Below, piece by piece: positions 1 through 8,517 of a DNA stretch of 16,476 nucleotides. The stretch is from Desulfobacteraceae bacterium (GTDB lineage: Bacteria > Desulfobacterota > Desulfobacteria > Desulfobacterales > UBA11574): the NCBI GenBank assembly GCA_002868985.1, contig PKTV01000498.1, positions 1 through 16,476 of the forward strand, read 5' to 3'. The notes under the pieces were generated by a model. That model was given only the letters and a program-made list of their open reading frames with translations, did not search any database and was not told where the DNA came from. Position 1 is the stretch's first letter. Every line of letters starts with the position of its first letter. Position numbers and translations under genes: made by a program.

Positions 1-14
1 ATATGCCTGCCTGT

Positions 15-49
15 CCCGATAGATTTCCCGTCGGGGCGGTTATTTTTTT
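15..49 (+). terminator. Possible rho-independent terminator reading rightward
   Basis: CCCGA at 15-19 can pair with TCGGG at 31-35 across an 11-nt loop. A run of seven T begins at 43. The stem is only 5 bp and the T run starts 7 nt after it, so this is a weak candidate. If real, it would end a plus-strand transcript entering from outside the window. It does not have the right polarity to terminate ftsY, which reads the other way. Confidence 0.25.
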
Positions 50-130
50 CGAATGCCTTTTTATCCCGTTCTTTCCAGCGGGGGATCTTGAATAAAAATA
101 CTGATTTATGGATGGACACTAACTAAAGGT

Positions 131-1258
131 TTAAAAAAGAGCGTTCACAAATTCAATCGGATCAAATTCCTGAAGGTCTTCTATTTTTTCGCCCACCCCG
201 ATATAGTTTAACGGAATTTCAAGAGCATTGCAGATACTGACAACAATTCCGCCTTTGGCTGTTCCATCAAGTTTAGTCAGGGCGATTCCTGTGACATCAA
301 GGGCATCATTGAATAATTCGGCTTGGGACAAAGCGTTTTGACCGGTTGTTGCATCGAGAATCAGAAGTATCTCGTGGGGCGCTCCTGGAAGCTTTTTTGA
401 AATGGTGCGTTTTATTTTTTTAAGTTCTTCCATTAGGTTTTTCCTGGTATGAAGTCTTCCTGCGGTATCCACAAGAACAATATCCGCATCTCTGGCAACA
501 GCCGCTTGAATGCCGTCAAACGCAACAGCCGCAGGATCTTACATATCTTTGTGCTTTATGATGTCTACACCGGCCCTATCGGCCCATATTGTTAGCTGTT
601 CTATTGCTGCAGCCCTGAACGTGTCGGCGGCGGCAATGATCACCTTCTTTCCCGAAGAAGAAAATCTTGCGGCCAATTTTCCGATGGTGGTTGTCTTACC
701 AACACCGTTAACACCGATGACCATGATGACATGGGGTTTGTCCACAATTTCTTGAGACGACTTCGTTGTCGCGTCCAGCAATTCCAGAATTTTTTCTCGA
801 AGTATATTTTTGAGTTGATCGGGCCCCGATATCTCTGAAGATTTTATGGAGATGCTCTGGATAAGGTCCATGGTTGTCTGAACCCCAATATCAGAAGTGA
901 TTAAAATTTCTTCAAGTTCCTCCAGTAATTCATCATCGATTTTTCTGTTGCCGGCAAAGAGCTCATTGATGTCGGTTGAAAGGATTTTGCGGGTTTTGGA
1001 GAGACCGCTTTTTAAACGTTTAAAGAGTCCTGATGGTTTTTTAGGCGCCGTCTGATCGGCCTCCTGGTCATTGATGTGAGGAGGAGGGGGAGTTTCGTTT
1101 TCTAATTTTTGGTGTTCACGGTCATCATTGTTTCCGGAAGGTTGTGTGTCGGCGACATCTTCAGTGTCTAATACTTCCGAATCTTCGTCGATTTTCCGAT
1201 CGGAAGATATTTTTTCTTCCTGCTTGTGTTTCTTTTTTTTGAACCAGTTGAGTGCCAT
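131..1258 (-). pseudogene. ftsY: Signal recognition particle receptor FtsY, interrupted by an in-frame TAA
   Basis: FtsY is the SRP-receptor GTPase that docks ribosome-nascent-chain complexes at the inner membrane. The reading frame has 375 codons before the final stop. Residues 1-10 are basic and tryptophan-containing ([10 protein letters not shown]). A charged, acidic and proline-rich A region follows to about 75, then the N domain (about 80-165). The G domain shows [10 protein letters not shown] at 182-191, DTFRAAA at 212-218, DTAGR at 264-268, TKLD at 328-331 and GVGE at 354-357. Codon 240 is TAA (541-539), and the same frame continues immediately with [15 protein letters not shown], the conserved family sequence. 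It is therefore a point nonsense codon, not a frameshift. As written, the product would stop before the DTAGR and TKLD motifs and be inactive. Since ftsY is normally essential and single copy, a sequencing or assembly error is the likeliest cause. The start at 1258 fits the family, but I see no clear Shine-Dalgarno. smc lies 192 bp upstream on the same strand. Confidence 0.9.
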
Positions 1259-1322
1259 AACATTTTGGAATTTCTAAAAGTTAATACAATTATAAGATAT
1301 TTTTTTGAGACTTTAACGTTTG

Positions 1323-1483
1323 CTCGAGTATGGAATAATGGAAGACCGGAAGGTTGATTATTAAAAGGATATTGTCCATTTTTAGTTTTATCGTCAAAAC
1401 AAATTTTACCTATTACCCAACATTGCATTATCCCTGTACCCATTATTCCATCATTCCAATTGAAGCGAAGCCTCTAACTCGAG
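1323..1483. repeat. MITE-like inverted-repeat element between smc and ftsY
   Basis: An 11-bp perfect inverted repeat, TGGAATAATGG at 1331-1341 and CCATTATTCCA at 1440-1450, encloses about 100 bp of AT-rich sequence. CTCGAG hexamers sit just outside (1323-1328 and 1478-1483). The right arm, 1450-1483, matches 10857-10890 in inverted orientation at 30 of 34 positions, all differences being transitions. That supports a dispersed repeat family. The smc stop codon (1453-1451) lies inside the right arm. No ORF in the element looks real. Confidence 0.55.
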
Positions 1484-4400
1484 GTCGGGTGTTTTTTCCT
1501 CATTTCCTGTTTTTTTATCATCTTGTTTGGGGTTTAAGTTTACCGATACGATTTTGGAAACCCCCTTTTTTTCCATGGTTATACCGAAAAGGGTATCGGC
1601 AAATTCCATTGATTTTTTATTGTGTGTTATCATGATGATCTGGGATTTTTCCCCGATGATTTGCAGCAAATCATTAAAACGAAAGACATTGATCTCATCG
1701 AGGGAGGCATCAATTTCATCCATGAGACAAAAAGTTGCCGGCTTAATTAAAAAAATCGAGAAGATCAAAGCGATGGCGGAAAGTGCTTTTTCTCCGCCGG
1801 AAAGAAGGCTCATTCTTGTCAGTTTTTTCCCTGGCGGGTGTATCATAAACTCTATACCGGTTTCAAGGGGGTCGTCAGGTTGTGTAAGAACAAGTCTGGC
1901 GGAACCGCCTTCAAAAAGACGGGGAAACACTTCTTGCAATTTACTGTTGACCTCGTCGAAAGCCTTAAGAAATCGTTCCTGGCTGATTCTGTTTATCTTG
2001 TTAATCACCTTGTGAAGATCACCAACTGCTTTTACAAGATCTTCACGCTGTTCAGTGAGAAAATCAAATCGCTCTTTGAGCTGTTCATACTCCTTTATGG
2101 CACCCAGATTAACATCATCAAATTTTGCTATTATATTTTTGGTTCGTGTGAGTTCATCTTCTATTTCATCTGCATGTAAATCATTGCCGGTTTCAGGATC
2201 TTCAAATTCTGATCTGAGAACCGGAATCGGTTGATGATAGCTTTCTTCCAGTCGGTTTGTAATATTTTCACGTTTAATCAGCCGTTGTGACTGCTCAAGC
2301 TCAACCATTCGTGATTTTTGAAGAGTTTTTTCTCGCTCGTTTTGGATCTCTGATAAGGTACTGTCGTTTTCTTTCAGCTTTGCATCAATTGCATTGAAAT
2401 CTACCTCATTATTTTCAAGAGCTTTTTCAAGAAGCTTCAAGTCATCATACATGCCGGAAAGCGTCTGTTCATATTCTTGTATTTTTTCTTCCAAATGGTG
2501 CGTTCTTTGCTTCTTTTGAATAAGCTCTTTTGAAATTTGTTCGATCCTTTGAATCCCATCGTTTTGGAATTCTTTCAGACGCTTTAACGTATTATTGCTG
2601 TTTTCCAGTTTGGCATTTAAAGTGGTGAGTTCAAGCCTGAGGTCAATGATTTTTTGATTGAACGCTTCCACATCGGACGATACAATGCTGATTTGTTCCA
2701 GTTTTTCGGAAACGAGATCCTGAGCATTTTTGACCTGATTTTCAATTTCAAAGACGGCATTGTTGTATCTGGCGACTTCTTCGTCAACATCAGATTCTTC
2801 ACCCAAAAGCTGCTCCTGTTCCAGTTGAACAATTTCAAGATGCCTAAGGGCGTTTTTAAGATCTTCGGATGCTTTATAAAGCGCCTTTTCAGCCTCGACT
2901 TCGTTATACTTGGCTTTGTTTTCCGATTCCCGGAGCTTTTGCAGGGTGCTTTCAATAGTTCTAACTTCAGATTCCAGTTCTTTTTGATGGTCTCGAGCCG
3001 AATTAAGTTTTTGATCTAACTCAATGATATTAAGCTCAATATCTTTGATTTCCTGTTTTTTTGCAAGGATGCCGGATAAATTGTCTTTACTGCCGCCCAC
3101 CAAAATACCTTGATGAGAAATTAAGTCACCGCTTTGGGAGACAACGGTTTGTAATTTGCCGTTGCTGTTGAAAACGTCTATGGCTTCTTTAATGTCGGTG
3201 GTAACGACAACATGTCCTAAGAGCGCTTCTGCGATCTGTTCAAATCCTGGTTTTATGGCAACATGGTTTAAAAGATATTTTGGATGATCCGGTTGATGGT
3301 TTGGGCTCGATTTCATGTTTTTGACAGATGTAACCGGAATAAAACCGCTGCGTCCCGCGCCGGTTTTCTGAAGATAATCGATGGAGCCGACAGCAGTCTC
3401 TTGATTTTCAACAAGGATGTATTGCAAGGATTCTCCAAGAACGGCTTCCACCGCAGTCCCATATACAGGATCCGGTTCAAGGATATCCGCCATAAGCCCC
3501 AAAATACCGTCCTCAAACTCTTTTTGTGGACTGTCGGATGACACGTCTTTTTTGACAGCCTGACTTTTTTTCATTAGCGCCCGGACGCCATCTTTGTACC
3601 ACTCGAAGTTGCCTTCCATTTTCTTTAGTGCGGTGTAAGATGATCTGGCTTTGTTTCGTTCAAGTTCGAGGGTTTGAGTCAGCTTGACCTGTTGTCCCAG
3701 GGCTGTATTTTTTTCGAAAAGTTGTTTTTGGATGATGTCGGTGCGATTTTTCAGATCATCAATTTCTGTTTTGTATGAACTCAGTTGTTCTTCGGCGTTG
3801 TTGTTTTTGTCTTTAAGTTCGGAAACCTTTCGGCGTGTTGTAAGTTCTTCCTCATCTATCCTTTTGAGTCGTCTTTTCAGGCTTTCCTTGCTGTTCGTGG
3901 CGTTTTGATAGATGTTTTTATATTGAGCTTCCCGGGCGACAAGGTCCATCAAATTTGCTTTGCAGGTTTCAAGCTCTTGAGTGAGTGAAGAGAGTTCATC
4001 TTTTATATTTTGCGAAGCTGATTGCTCTTTGTCGAGGGTCGATCTTACGGATGTTATCTCAGCTTGAATACTTATATTCTGGTTTTCACCCCCTTGAACC
4101 TCGGCCGTTAAATCCCTGTTTTTTTCTTCAAGGTTTTCACGGGCGGATTCGAGTTCAACAAATTCGTAGGTAAGCCTTTCAACATCTTTGAAAAGATGGG
4201 CCTTGTCATTTTCCATCCGGTCTAAATTTCGCTGTGTTTCAAATATGCAGGATTTTTGATCTGAAATTTCCTGATTTTTTGCAGCGCGATCGAATTTGAT
4301 TTTTTCAAGCGCTGCATCCAGCTTCTTCAACCGGGTTGAATGTTCAATGTCTGTATCGCTTAGATCTTTTAACAGCGCATCGGCTTCATCTATTTGACGT

Positions 4401-5122
4401 GTGTATTCATCATAATGATGGAGTGCAAGACATATATCGAGTTCCCTGATGCGTTTCTGATATTTTTTATAACGTTCAGCCTTTCTTGCCTGGCGTTTAA
4501 GACCCGCCATCTGTCGTTTAATTTCCGAGATAATGTCACTGACACGCAGGATATTTTCGTTTGTGGCTCTGACTTTACCCAGCGCTTCTTTTTTGCGTGA
4601 CTTATATCTCGTAACTCCTGCAGCTTCTTCAATGATAACCCTTCTTTCTTCCGGCCCGGCATCCGTCATTGCGCCGATGCTTCCTTGCTGAATGACGGCA
4701 TAGGATTTCGTGCCCAATCCGCTACCGAGAAAAACATTATGTACGTCCTTTAGCCGACAGGGTTGCTTGTTAATGAAATAGCCGCTTTCTCCGGAACGGT
4801 AAAGCCGGCGGGTCAGCATGATTTCGGTAAAGTCTTTAAGTTCTTCGGGCGCCGTGCCGTTGTCGTTGGCAAGGGTGAGTGAAACCTCGGCCATATTCAA
4901 TGCCGCTTTCCCGTTCGAGCCCGAAAAAATGATGTCTTCCATGGACTTACCGCGGAGCTGTTTGGCACTTTGCTCCCCCATAACCCATTTTATTGCATCG
5001 ACAATATTGCTTTTGCCACAGCCATTGGGACCCACAACCGCAGAAATACCTGGAGGAAATTGAATACTGGCTTTTTCAACAAAGGATTTAAATCCATTTA
5101 TTTCCAGTTTTTTTAGTTTCAT
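1451..5122 (-). CDS. smc: Chromosome segregation/condensin ATPase SMC
   Basis: SMC is the ATP-driven condensin subunit that organises and separates chromosomes, normally with ScpA and ScpB, which are not in this window. The protein is 1223 residues, close to the usual length of about 1190. Walker A (GPNGCGKSN) is at 31-39, followed by a long coiled coil. The hinge lies at about 535-690, with DGILGLMADILEP near its start and GDLISHQGILVGGSK near its end. After a second coiled coil come the LSGGEKALSA signature at about 1107, Walker B with D-loop (FCLMDEIDASLDE) from about 1131, and a THNKKSMEFAD switch. The fold ends near VSVNL at about 1196. The remaining 27 residues are a non-conserved charged tail, whose last codons come from the dispersed repeat at 1450-1483. 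The ATG at 5122 is preceded by GGAG 10 nt upstream. The smc-ftsY order is a common bacterial pairing. Confidence 0.97.
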   Translation of the reverse strand: MKLKKLEINGFKSFVEKASIQFPPGISAVVGPNGCGKSNIVDAIKWVMGEQSAKQLRGKSMEDIIFSGSNGKAALNMAEVSLTLANDNGTAPEELKDFTEIMLTRRLYRSGESGYFINKQPCRLKDVHNVFLGSGLGTKSYAVIQQGSIGAMTDAGPEERRVIIEEAAGVTRYKSRKKEALGKVRATNENILRVSDIISEIKRQMAGLKRQARKAERYKKYQKRIRELDICLALHHYDEYTRQIDEADALLKDLSDTDIEHSTRLKKLDAALEKIKFDRAAKNQEISDQKSCIFETQRNLDRMENDKAHLFKDVERLTYEFVELESARENLEEKNRDLTAEVQGGENQNISIQAEITSVRSTLDKEQSASQNIKDELSSLTQELETCKANLMDLVAREAQYKNIYQNATNSKESLKRRLKRIDEEELTTRRKVSELKDKNNNAEEQLSSYKTEIDDLKNRTDIIQKQLFEKNTALGQQVKLTQTLELERNKARSSYTALKKMEGNFEWYKDGVRALMKKSQAVKKDVSSDSPQKEFEDGILGLMADILEPDPVYGTAVEAVLGESLQYILVENQETAVGSIDYLQKTGAGRSGFIPVTSVKNMKSSPNHQPDHPKYLLNHVAIKPGFEQIAEALLGHVVVTTDIKEAIDVFNSNGKLQTVVSQSGDLISHQGILVGGSKDNLSGILAKKQEIKDIELNIIELDQKLNSARDHQKELESEVRTIESTLQKLRESENKAKYNEVEAEKALYKASEDLKNALRHLEIVQLEQEQLLGEESDVDEEVARYNNAVFEIENQVKNAQDLVSEKLEQISIVSSDVEAFNQKIIDLRLELTTLNAKLENSNNTLKRLKEFQNDGIQRIEQISKELIQKKQRTHHLEEKIQEYEQTLSGMYDDLKLLEKALENNEVDFNAIDAKLKENDSTLSEIQNEREKTLQKSRMVELEQSQRLIKRENITNRLEESYHQPIPVLRSEFEDPETGNDLHADEIEDELTRTKNIIAKFDDVNLGAIKEYEQLKERFDFLTEQREDLVKAVGDLHKVINKINRISQERFLKAFDEVNSKLQEVFPRLFEGGSARLVLTQPDDPLETGIEFMIHPPGKKLTRMSLLSGGEKALSAIALIFSIFLIKPATFCLMDEIDASLDEINVFRFNDLLQIIGEKSQIIMITHNKKSMEFADTLFGITMEKKGVSKIVSVNLNPKQDDKKTGNEEKTPDLELEASLQLE

Positions 5123-5585
5123 GCAATTAACTCTCCTGTTATTTCTTTCTGCTCATTCTCTAAACTTGTAAGACACATAATCTCATAATAAATATCAGGG
5201 ATCCTTTTGTTTGTAAAGGGAAAAACACAATGGAGGGTATAAATTTAATTATCTGAATACAATATGTGGTGGATTTGAGTCTTCTCTATGTTTTTCTTTG
5301 AGTTGTCAGTTCTTTTTATCCCATTAGAATGTTTTCCTAAATGAGCGTGAAAAAATGAGAATATATATAACAGTTTAAATTTATTGACAATTTATTATTT
5401 AAACAGCAAATTAATACTGTAACTGTTTGGAAAAAAACATTATTATTGGAACACAAGGATAATTTTTCGATTCCTGATGGAATTAATAGGCTCAAACTGT
5501 TATGTTTGCAAGAAAAATTTAAATCCGATCAATAAATTCTCTGTATCCGAACCGAAAATCTGCGTTATTGTCGGAGCGTATTACT
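5123..5585. promoter_or_regulatory. Divergent intergenic region, smc / symporter
   Basis: This AT-rich 463-bp region holds no convincing gene. It contains an inverted repeat, GTTTAAAT at 5373-5380 and ATTTAAAC at 5397-5404, centred on TTGACA at 5384-5389. Several related motifs surround it: AACAGTTT at 5369-5376, AAACAG at 5401-5406, AACTGTTT at 5421-5428 and AAACTGTT at 5494-5501. These could be regulator sites for the symporter. TTGACA lacks a good -10 at standard spacing, so I do not name a promoter. Toward smc, TTTACA (5217-5212) is 17 bp from a poor TATTTA, which is also weak. Confidence 0.3.
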
Positions 5586-6581
5586 GTGTATCGCTTAATA
5601 AAAAAATACTGGTTTCTCATCGGGCTTCTTCTTGTTTTGGTTGTGACGTTAGCAGATGCCAGCAAGACGGTTTCGAGCATTGGGAGATGGTTAAAAATGC
5701 ACCGGGGGCCGGATGCCGTGATTGTCCTGATATTCTTTTTTTCCGGTTTGATATTGAATGCCCGGCAGATAAGATCGGGTGTGATGGATATAAAGGGCAT
5801 CATTGCCGCCCTAATCGTCATTTTTTTGGTGGCACCGGTTATCGGTGCGCTGTTTGGCGCTATTCCAATAGATACAGGGGTTGTCATCGGAATTTTTGTT
5901 GTTGCCGTTATGCCCACAACATTGAGCAGCGGTGTTGTAATGACGGGTGCTGCCGGCGGCAATATGGCACAGGCATTGGTTATCACCATACTGGCCAATG
6001 GAGTTGCCGTTTTTACCATACCGGTGGTACTTTCTTTATTGTTAAATCTGGTGGGAGGAACAACGGTTGTCGTCATTGACAAGTTTGCCATCATGATCAA
6101 GCTCGGGTTTTATGTTCTTTTACCGCTTTGTATCGGTTTGGCGATAAAAATTTTTGCTGAATCGTTTGTGGATCGATTTGTTCATGGGTTACAAGTGCTG
6201 AACCAGTTTTTGGTGCTGGCCATTGTCTGGATGGCCATGTCCCAGGCAAGGGATGCGATTCTAAACAGCGGCGCATCGGTGGGAATCGTTTGTTTATTGG
6301 TTTTTAGCTTCCACGGAATACTATTGGTCGCAGCCGGCATTTTTGCCGGATTTTTTAAGCTTGGCAAGGGCCGGCGGGAAAGCGTTATTTTTATGGGCGG
6401 ACAAAAAACCCTGCCCCTTTCAATAATTTTACAGGTTTCTCTTTTTCCGCAATACGGACTCGCCCTGGTTGTGTGCGTCTTACATCATATGATACATTTG
6501 TTAATGGACGGGTATCTGGTGGGAAGGTTGAAGTCATCAGGTGACCTCTGTTCTCCTTTCAAGATACTGCACAAACATTGA
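5586..6581 (+). CDS. SBF-like (YfeH-type) putative sodium/organic-anion symporter
   Basis: This is a hydrophobic membrane protein of about 331 residues with some ten predicted membrane segments. It resembles the bile acid:sodium symporter-like family represented by E. coli YfeH (about 330 residues). The two family hallmarks are visible. One is a discontinuous helix, MPTTLSSGVVMTGAAGGN, in the middle of the first half. The other is FMGGQKTLPLS in the second half. The substrate is unknown; bile acids themselves are unlikely. A TTG at 5568 would extend it by six residues but has no ribosome binding site. The GTG at 5586 has GGAG at 5572-5575, 10 nt upstream, so I prefer it, and the product then starts V/M-YRLIKKYWFLIG. 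The last 45 bp overlap the 3' end of permease B on the opposite strand, so the C-terminal tail is probably unconserved. Confidence 0.8.
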   Translation: MYRLIKKYWFLIGLLLVLVVTLADASKTVSSIGRWLKMHRGPDAVIVLIFFFSGLILNARQIRSGVMDIKGIIAALIVIFLVAPVIGALFGAIPIDTGVVIGIFVVAVMPTTLSSGVVMTGAAGGNMAQALVITILANGVAVFTIPVVLSLLLNLVGGTTVVVIDKFAIMIKLGFYVLLPLCIGLAIKIFAESFVDRFVHGLQVLNQFLVLAIVWMAMSQARDAILNSGASVGIVCLLVFSFHGILLVAAGIFAGFFKLGKGRRESVIFMGGQKTLPLSIILQVSLFPQYGLALVVCVLHHMIHLLMDGYLVGRLKSSGDLCSPFKILHKH

Positions 6582-7547
6582 GAGCGAAAAGGTTAAAATA
6601 AGATATAAAATTGCACATACAAACCAGAGTTCAAAGGGTTGAAGGCTGGTTGTGATCACTTCGCGAGTTGCTTTGGTCAATTCCCGGATCGCGATAAGGC
6701 CGAGCAATGATGAGTCTTTTATGAGGCTGATGAACTGGCCGGCAAGAGGAGGTAGGATTCGTCTCAGGGCCTGGGGAAGAATGATGTATCGCATAGATTG
6801 AACATAAGTCATTCCCAGAGATTTGGCAGCTTCAATTTGACCGAAATGGATGGACTGGATGCCCGCTCTTACCATTTCAGCCACGTAGGCTCCGGCAAAA
6901 CAGGCTAAAGCTGCGACACCAAACCACAGTGCCGGGATCTGGCCGATCCCCTGTCTGACAAGAATGTTATTGATCAGTGTGCCCAGAACAAAATACCAGA
7001 TAAAAATTTGTACCAGCAGCGGCGATCCGCGGATAAACTCGATATACGTTATTGCAGACCATTTAAATGCGGGGTTGGATGATATGCGTGCAATACCGGC
7101 GAATAGACCGATGAGTATTCCAAAAACAATGGCGATGATACTGACCTTTAACGTCAGCCAGAGGCCTTGCATTAAAATACCGATCCGCCATTTTTTATAC
7201 GTGGCCAATATATCTCCGGGAGAAATCAGATCTCCCTCATCGACCCTGATATCAATGTCCGGGACTGTGTAGGACTCGGCTTCTCCGTCGCTTTTTACCC
7301 GAATGGTGGCTTTGTTGTCTTCTAATAGTATGGATTCTACTTCACCCTCTATTTCGGCTCTGATTTCAACTTGATCCTGATATACAAAATACTGGGGAAT
7401 TCTATACCATCTCCATACATAGTCGATTTTCAGCGCAGAATAATAAAGGGATGAGACAATTCCTATGACGAGTATAATAAATATGCCTACGGAAATATAG
7501 TAGGAAGAGCTTGTTTTTAACCGTCTCAGAATTAACGAAAAATCCAT
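6537..7547 (-). CDS. Polar amino acid ABC transporter permease B (HisM/GlnP family, extended N-terminus)
   Basis: This 336-residue inner-membrane permease should form the channel for polar amino acid uptake. The C-terminal ~215 residues are a standard BPD_transp_1 core. They include [13 protein letters not shown] and the EAA loop that contacts the ATPase ([29 protein letters not shown]). Ahead of this are an extra helix (about 18-40) and a segment at about 55-118 ending VDEGDLISPGDILATY. That pattern resembles the turn of biotinyl/lipoyl-type hammerhead domains and should be periplasmic. The usual family length is 215-250 residues. Its core is about 85% identical by eye to permease A, but the N-terminal third only about half. 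It lies 235 bp downstream of the ATPase gene, so it may be transcribed by readthrough or from its own promoter; I see no clear one. GGGGTG lies 7 nt before the ATG. Confidence 0.93.
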   Translation of the reverse strand: MDFSLILRRLKTSSSYYISVGIFIILVIGIVSSLYYSALKIDYVWRWYRIPQYFVYQDQVEIRAEIEGEVESILLEDNKATIRVKSDGEAESYTVPDIDIRVDEGDLISPGDILATYKKWRIGILMQGLWLTLKVSIIAIVFGILIGLFAGIARISSNPAFKWSAITYIEFIRGSPLLVQIFIWYFVLGTLINNILVRQGIGQIPALWFGVAALACFAGAYVAEMVRAGIQSIHFGQIEAAKSLGMTYVQSMRYIILPQALRRILPPLAGQFISLIKDSSLLGLIAIRELTKATREVITTSLQPFELWFVCAILYLILTFSLSMFVQYLERRTEVT

Positions 7548-7782
7548 CTGTTCACCCCGCTAATTTTGGATGTTGTCAAGTATGATTTTACCTTAAAAAA
7601 TTTTTCGGCCAGCTGCTCTAAACAGCGTTTCCGAAGATTAAGGGTGTAAAACCTGAGTTATATTTTACCAGTTCATCAAAGATGATTTGGATAGAACAAA
7701 GGGTTAGATCTGAGGGGAGAGTAACACATATCAGAGGAGTGTGTAAACTCTGTACGAGAATTTTAGATTACAGATAACTTAG

Positions 7783-8517
7783 TTATAGAATCTGACTTAA
7801 AAATAGCTTGGTCCTTTCATGGGTTGGATTTTTAAAGAAATGTTCTGGTGTCCCGACTTCAACGACGGCGCCTTCATCCATGAAAATAACCCTGTCTGCA
7901 ACTTCTCTTGCAAATCCCATTTCATGAGTAACCACCACCATCGTCATTCCTTCCCTGGCCAGATTTTTCATCACATCAAGAACTTCACCGACCATTTCGG
8001 GGTCCAATGCAGATGTCGGCTCGTCAAAAAGCATGATCTTGGGTTCCATGGCCAGAGCACGGGCGATGGCCACCCGCTGCTGCTGTCCACCGGACAATTG
8101 GTCCGGATATACATCGGCCTTTTCCTGTATGCCCACCTTATCAAGAAGCGCCATTCCTTTCTTTATGGCCTCTTCTTTGGGTTTTTTCCGAACCACAATG
8201 GGCGCTATTGTCACATTTTCAAGGACGGTTTTATGGGGAAACAGATTAAAAGATTGAAACACCATGCCGACCTCAGCACGCACTTTGTTAATGTCGGTCT
8301 TCGGATCAAGGATATCGATGCCGTCAATAATAATGCTTCCCTCATCAGCAACATTCAAATAATTAAGACATCTGATGAAGGTGCTTTTGCCGGACCCTGA
8401 CGGCCCTAAAACAACAACGACTTCTCCCGGATCGATTCGAGCGGTTACATTAACCAGGGCTTTAACTTCGGTCGAATGGCTTATAAAGGTTTTGGAAATA
8501 TTTTTAACATCAATCAT
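7783..8517 (-). CDS. glnQ: Polar amino acid ABC transporter ATP-binding protein (GlnQ/HisP type)
   Basis: This 244-residue cytoplasmic ATPase energises amino acid import. It shows Walker A (GPSGSGKST, 38-46), the Q-loop region ([20 protein letters not shown]), the signature [15 protein letters not shown], Walker B ([14 protein letters not shown]) and the H-loop (VVTHEMGFA). Its length and motifs are standard for the PAAT family. The start codon overlaps the stop of permease A in an ATGA arrangement (8517-8514). An AAAGGAGG sequence lies within the 3' end of permease A, so translation is probably coupled. It is the only ATPase gene in the cluster and probably serves both permeases. The symbol glnQ reflects family similarity only; glutamine specificity is not shown. 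Confidence 0.95.
   Translation of the reverse strand: MIDVKNISKTFISHSTEVKALVNVTARIDPGEVVVVLGPSGSGKSTFIRCLNYLNVADEGSIIIDGIDILDPKTDINKVRAEVGMVFQSFNLFPHKTVLENVTIAPIVVRKKPKEEAIKKGMALLDKVGIQEKADVYPDQLSGGQQQRVAIARALAMEPKIMLFDEPTSALDPEMVGEVLDVMKNLAREGMTMVVVTHEMGFAREVADRVIFMDEGAVVEVGTPEHFFKNPTHERTKLFLSQIL

Noticed and set aside
105..118. TTTATGGATGGACA also present at 12207-12220
   Set aside because: One 14-bp match within 16 kb is close to chance expectation, and the flanks do not align.
131..472. Separate 113-codon gene starting with GTG downstream of the ftsY stop
   Set aside because: The GTG is an internal valine just before DTAGR, and the 23 codons between it and the stop are conserved FtsY sequence; it is the second half of ftsY, not a gene.
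539..541. Programmed stop-codon recoding in ftsY
   Set aside because: Known bacterial recoding inserts selenocysteine at UGA or pyrrolysine at UAG. The codon here is UAA, and FtsY needs neither residue.
1168..1443. 91-codon frame between smc and ftsY
   Set aside because: It crosses the repeat element and the ftsY start in another frame and shows no domain or ribosome binding site.
5477..6079. 200-codon plus-strand frame overlapping the symporter start
   Set aside because: It is out of frame with the symporter and, within it, reads as cysteine- and arginine-rich noise. No frameshift is needed because the symporter frame is complete.
5519..6100. 193-codon open frame opposite the symporter
   Set aside because: It is the antisense of a clear membrane protein gene, lacks a recognisable domain, and its threonine/proline/isoleucine-rich composition is what antisense of hydrophobic codons gives.
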